From Alphaproteobacteria bacterium (lineage in GTDB: Bacteria > Pseudomonadota > Alphaproteobacteria > Micavibrionales > Micavibrionaceae), in NCBI GenBank assembly GCA_030427765.1, contig JAUICS010000083.1:1-6306 (forward strand): a stretch of DNA of 6,306 nucleotides, given 5' to 3'. The position numbers were made by a program, and so were the translations under genes. Position 1 is the first letter of the stretch. Each line of letters opens with the position of its first letter. The notes under the pieces are model-generated. The model did not search any database and was not told the DNA's origin. It was given only the letters and a program-made list of their open reading frames with translations. Shown one piece after another: positions 4,759 to 6,306 of this stretch.

Positions 4759-6306
4759 CTAGGCCCGCAACGGGATTACCAAACGGAACAAAGATCCATC
4801 GCCCGGATCTTCGAACGAAATTGCCGCGTCCATCATATCCGCACTTTTCCGGATCATGTAAAGACCAAGGCCAGAACCAAATGACACTTTCGTGTGAAAA
4901 CGCATAAACATCTTGAACATTTTTTCCTGTTGTTCTTTCGGAATGCCAAGACCGTTATCACGTACCTCGATGGTAAATGTATCACCATCACTTTGTGTAC
5001 TGATCGAAATATAAGAATTATCCTTGCCCGTGTCCTGATATTTGATGGCGTTTGAAATGAGGTTTTCAAGGATAAGGGAAAACCGGTTCATGTACGTAAC
5101 AGGGGCATCCGTATGATCAAATTGCATGTTAATGGCCAGGCGTTCAAAATTGTCCATATGGTCAAATTTTTGTAACGCCTCATCAATCACGGATTTTACA
5201 TCAATTTCGATTTTTTCTTCCTTAATATTCTTACCAATTGTCAGGGCAAGAATATCCTTCACAAGTTGTTCCAGCTTTGCCAATGACAATTTCACGTGTT
5301 CGAGAGCCTCCAGCGCATCATCAGTGTCATTGTTTTTAACTGACCCTTCAATAAGGCTAATCAACCCTTGTGATGAGACCAGCGGTGATCGCAAATCATG
5401 CGATGTCCTATACGCAAATTCCTCTAACTCCTCATTCGCCTCCTCAAGCTTAGTGATAAGGCGTTCTCGCTCCTTCTCGTCTTGCTCCCTCGAAATTTCA
5501 CTGGAAACATACTGAGCAATCAATTTTACAAAAGATTTTTGGCGATCAGTGAATGGTTGGTCCTGCGGCGCTGCGGATGTGAAATTTAACGTACCATACG
5601 GCTCGTTTTTCACGAAAACCGTCGTGCCGATATAGGAATCGAGACCAAAGTTTTTGTAGCACGGATGCTTGGCAACATCTGTTTCGCCTGCATTATGCCA
5701 TGCTTGAACGTCATCATTCCCGAATGTATGCGCACAATATGTGCCGGTTAAATCCAAGGTATCACCTGCATTTAAACCATCCGTTTCCGTCATAAATTGC
5801 ACAGTATACTTTTCATCGTTAATATGGCTAATAATACCCAAATCCAATCCGAAATAATCTTTTCCTGCCTCAAGTGTTTGAATCATTTTCTCAGTCAACG
5901 ATAATTTTTCATTGGCAGCGATCTGATAAATTGCATTTAAGACTTTTTGTTCCTGAAAACGGTCTGTCACATCACGCGCGATGGCCAAGATGTGTCTTTC
6001 ATTTTCCGTATTTTCAAAGCGAACTTTCTTCGTTGATAATGTTCGTGTTTTACCGTCAGGAAATTGAATTTCCTCATAAACCTCAGAATAACCTGTTTCA
6101 AAGGCAATTTTATCCTGAGTTAAAATATCTTCCACCTCGTCATCGCCGTATTCCTCAAGAGTAGTGTATCCAATAACTTTGTCGCGTTTTTCTTCAGGAT
6201 ACAATTCTAAGAATGCCGGATTGGCCTCAACAATTTTAAAATGCTCATCCTTCACAAACAGCAAGTCTGGTATATTTTGAAAAATCAACTTTTGAAACTC
6301 CCTAGT
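4759..6306 (-). CDS. PAS-GAF sensor histidine kinase, 5' end outside the window
   Basis: The frame stays open to the window edge; the TTG at 6288 is not a credible start because the upstream in-frame residues (TREFQK) continue the PAS domain. Numbering from that TTG as 1: PAS domain about 1-112 (IPDLLFVKDEHFKIVEANPA, ending ILAIARDVTDRF); GAF domain about 118-265 with the typical TYCAHTF (183-189) and PYGTLNF (230-236) segments; coiled coil about 266-292; HisKA with phospho-acceptor His297 in TSHDLRSPL; HATPase_c with N-box NLISNAIKY (409-417), G1 box DNGLGIP (444-450) and G2 box GSGLGL (471-476). The C-terminus VIPLRA is a normal end. No membrane segment and no receiver domain are visible, so it appears to be a cytoplasmic sensor that phosphorylates a separate response regulator, which is not in the window. 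All catalytic motifs are intact. The signal and partner are unknown; another N-terminal domain may lie beyond the edge. Confidence 0.95.
   Translation of the reverse strand, partial: TREFQKLIFQNIPDLLFVKDEHFKIVEANPAFLELYPEEKRDKVIGYTTLEEYGDDEVEDILTQDKIAFETGYSEVYEEIQFPDGKTRTLSTKKVRFENTENERHILAIARDVTDRFQEQKVLNAIYQIAANEKLSLTEKMIQTLEAGKDYFGLDLGIISHINDEKYTVQFMTETDGLNAGDTLDLTGTYCAHTFGNDDVQAWHNAGETDVAKHPCYKNFGLDSYIGTTVFVKNEPYGTLNFTSAAPQDQPFTDRQKSFVKLIAQYVSSEISREQDEKERERLITKLEEANEELEEFAYRTSHDLRSPLVSSQGLISLIEGSVKNNDTDDALEALEHVKLSLAKLEQLVKDILALTIGKNIKEEKIEIDVKSVIDEALQKFDHMDNFERLAINMQFDHTDAPVTYMNRFSLILENLISNAIKYQDTGKDNSYISISTQSDGDTFTIEVRDNGLGIPKEQQEKMFKMFMRFHTKVSFGSGLGLYMIRKSADMMDAAISFEDPGDGSLFRLVIPLRA

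Noticed and set aside
6286..6288. TTG as the start codon of the histidine kinase
   Set aside because: The frame stays open upstream to the window edge and those residues continue the PAS domain start; no ribosome site precedes TTG.

Overview
The window is bacterial, AT-leaning, and almost entirely coded on the minus strand. Sigma70-like promoters with 17-bp spacers, AGGAG ribosome binding sites, a twin-arginine signal peptide and a PAS-GAF histidine kinase fit a Gram-negative bacterium, probably a proteobacterium. I cannot place it further; an alphaproteobacterium is a guess. No tRNA, rRNA, CRISPR array, transposase or phage gene is visible, and no gap between genes reaches 300 bases.

In minus-strand order the window starts (high coordinates) with the C-terminal part of a soluble PAS-GAF-HisKA-HATPase histidine kinase (4759-6306, 5' end outside the window). 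Four genes of unrecognised function follow: B2 (3659-4660), A2 (2596-3525), B1 (1498-2421) and A1 (329-1372). B2/B1 are clear paralogues and so are A2/A1, so the array is a tandem duplication of a B-A pair. Each B gene has a strong AGGAG site, a nearly identical promoter element and a near-identical GC-rich hairpin terminator just after its stop. Each A gene has its own predicted promoter after that terminator but no recognisable Shine-Dalgarno sequence. The pair therefore looks like two separately transcribed units, with B translated more strongly than A. By eye the A and B proteins also share an order of motifs from end to end, which suggests all four descend from one ancestral gene. This array is the best candidate here for something undescribed.

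The low-coordinate end (1-191) holds the start of a gene with a Tat-type signal peptide behind a very good promoter. Its reading frame soon enters a GC-richer stretch (about 1-115) which, read in a different frame, encodes a typical piece of a LacI-family regulator. That points to a junction near 100-118: an assembly or amplification chimera, or less likely a real recombination scar.

The kinase, the A/B array and the Tat gene all lie on one strand, but terminators and individual promoters argue against one operon. Any functional link between the kinase and the array rests only on adjacency.
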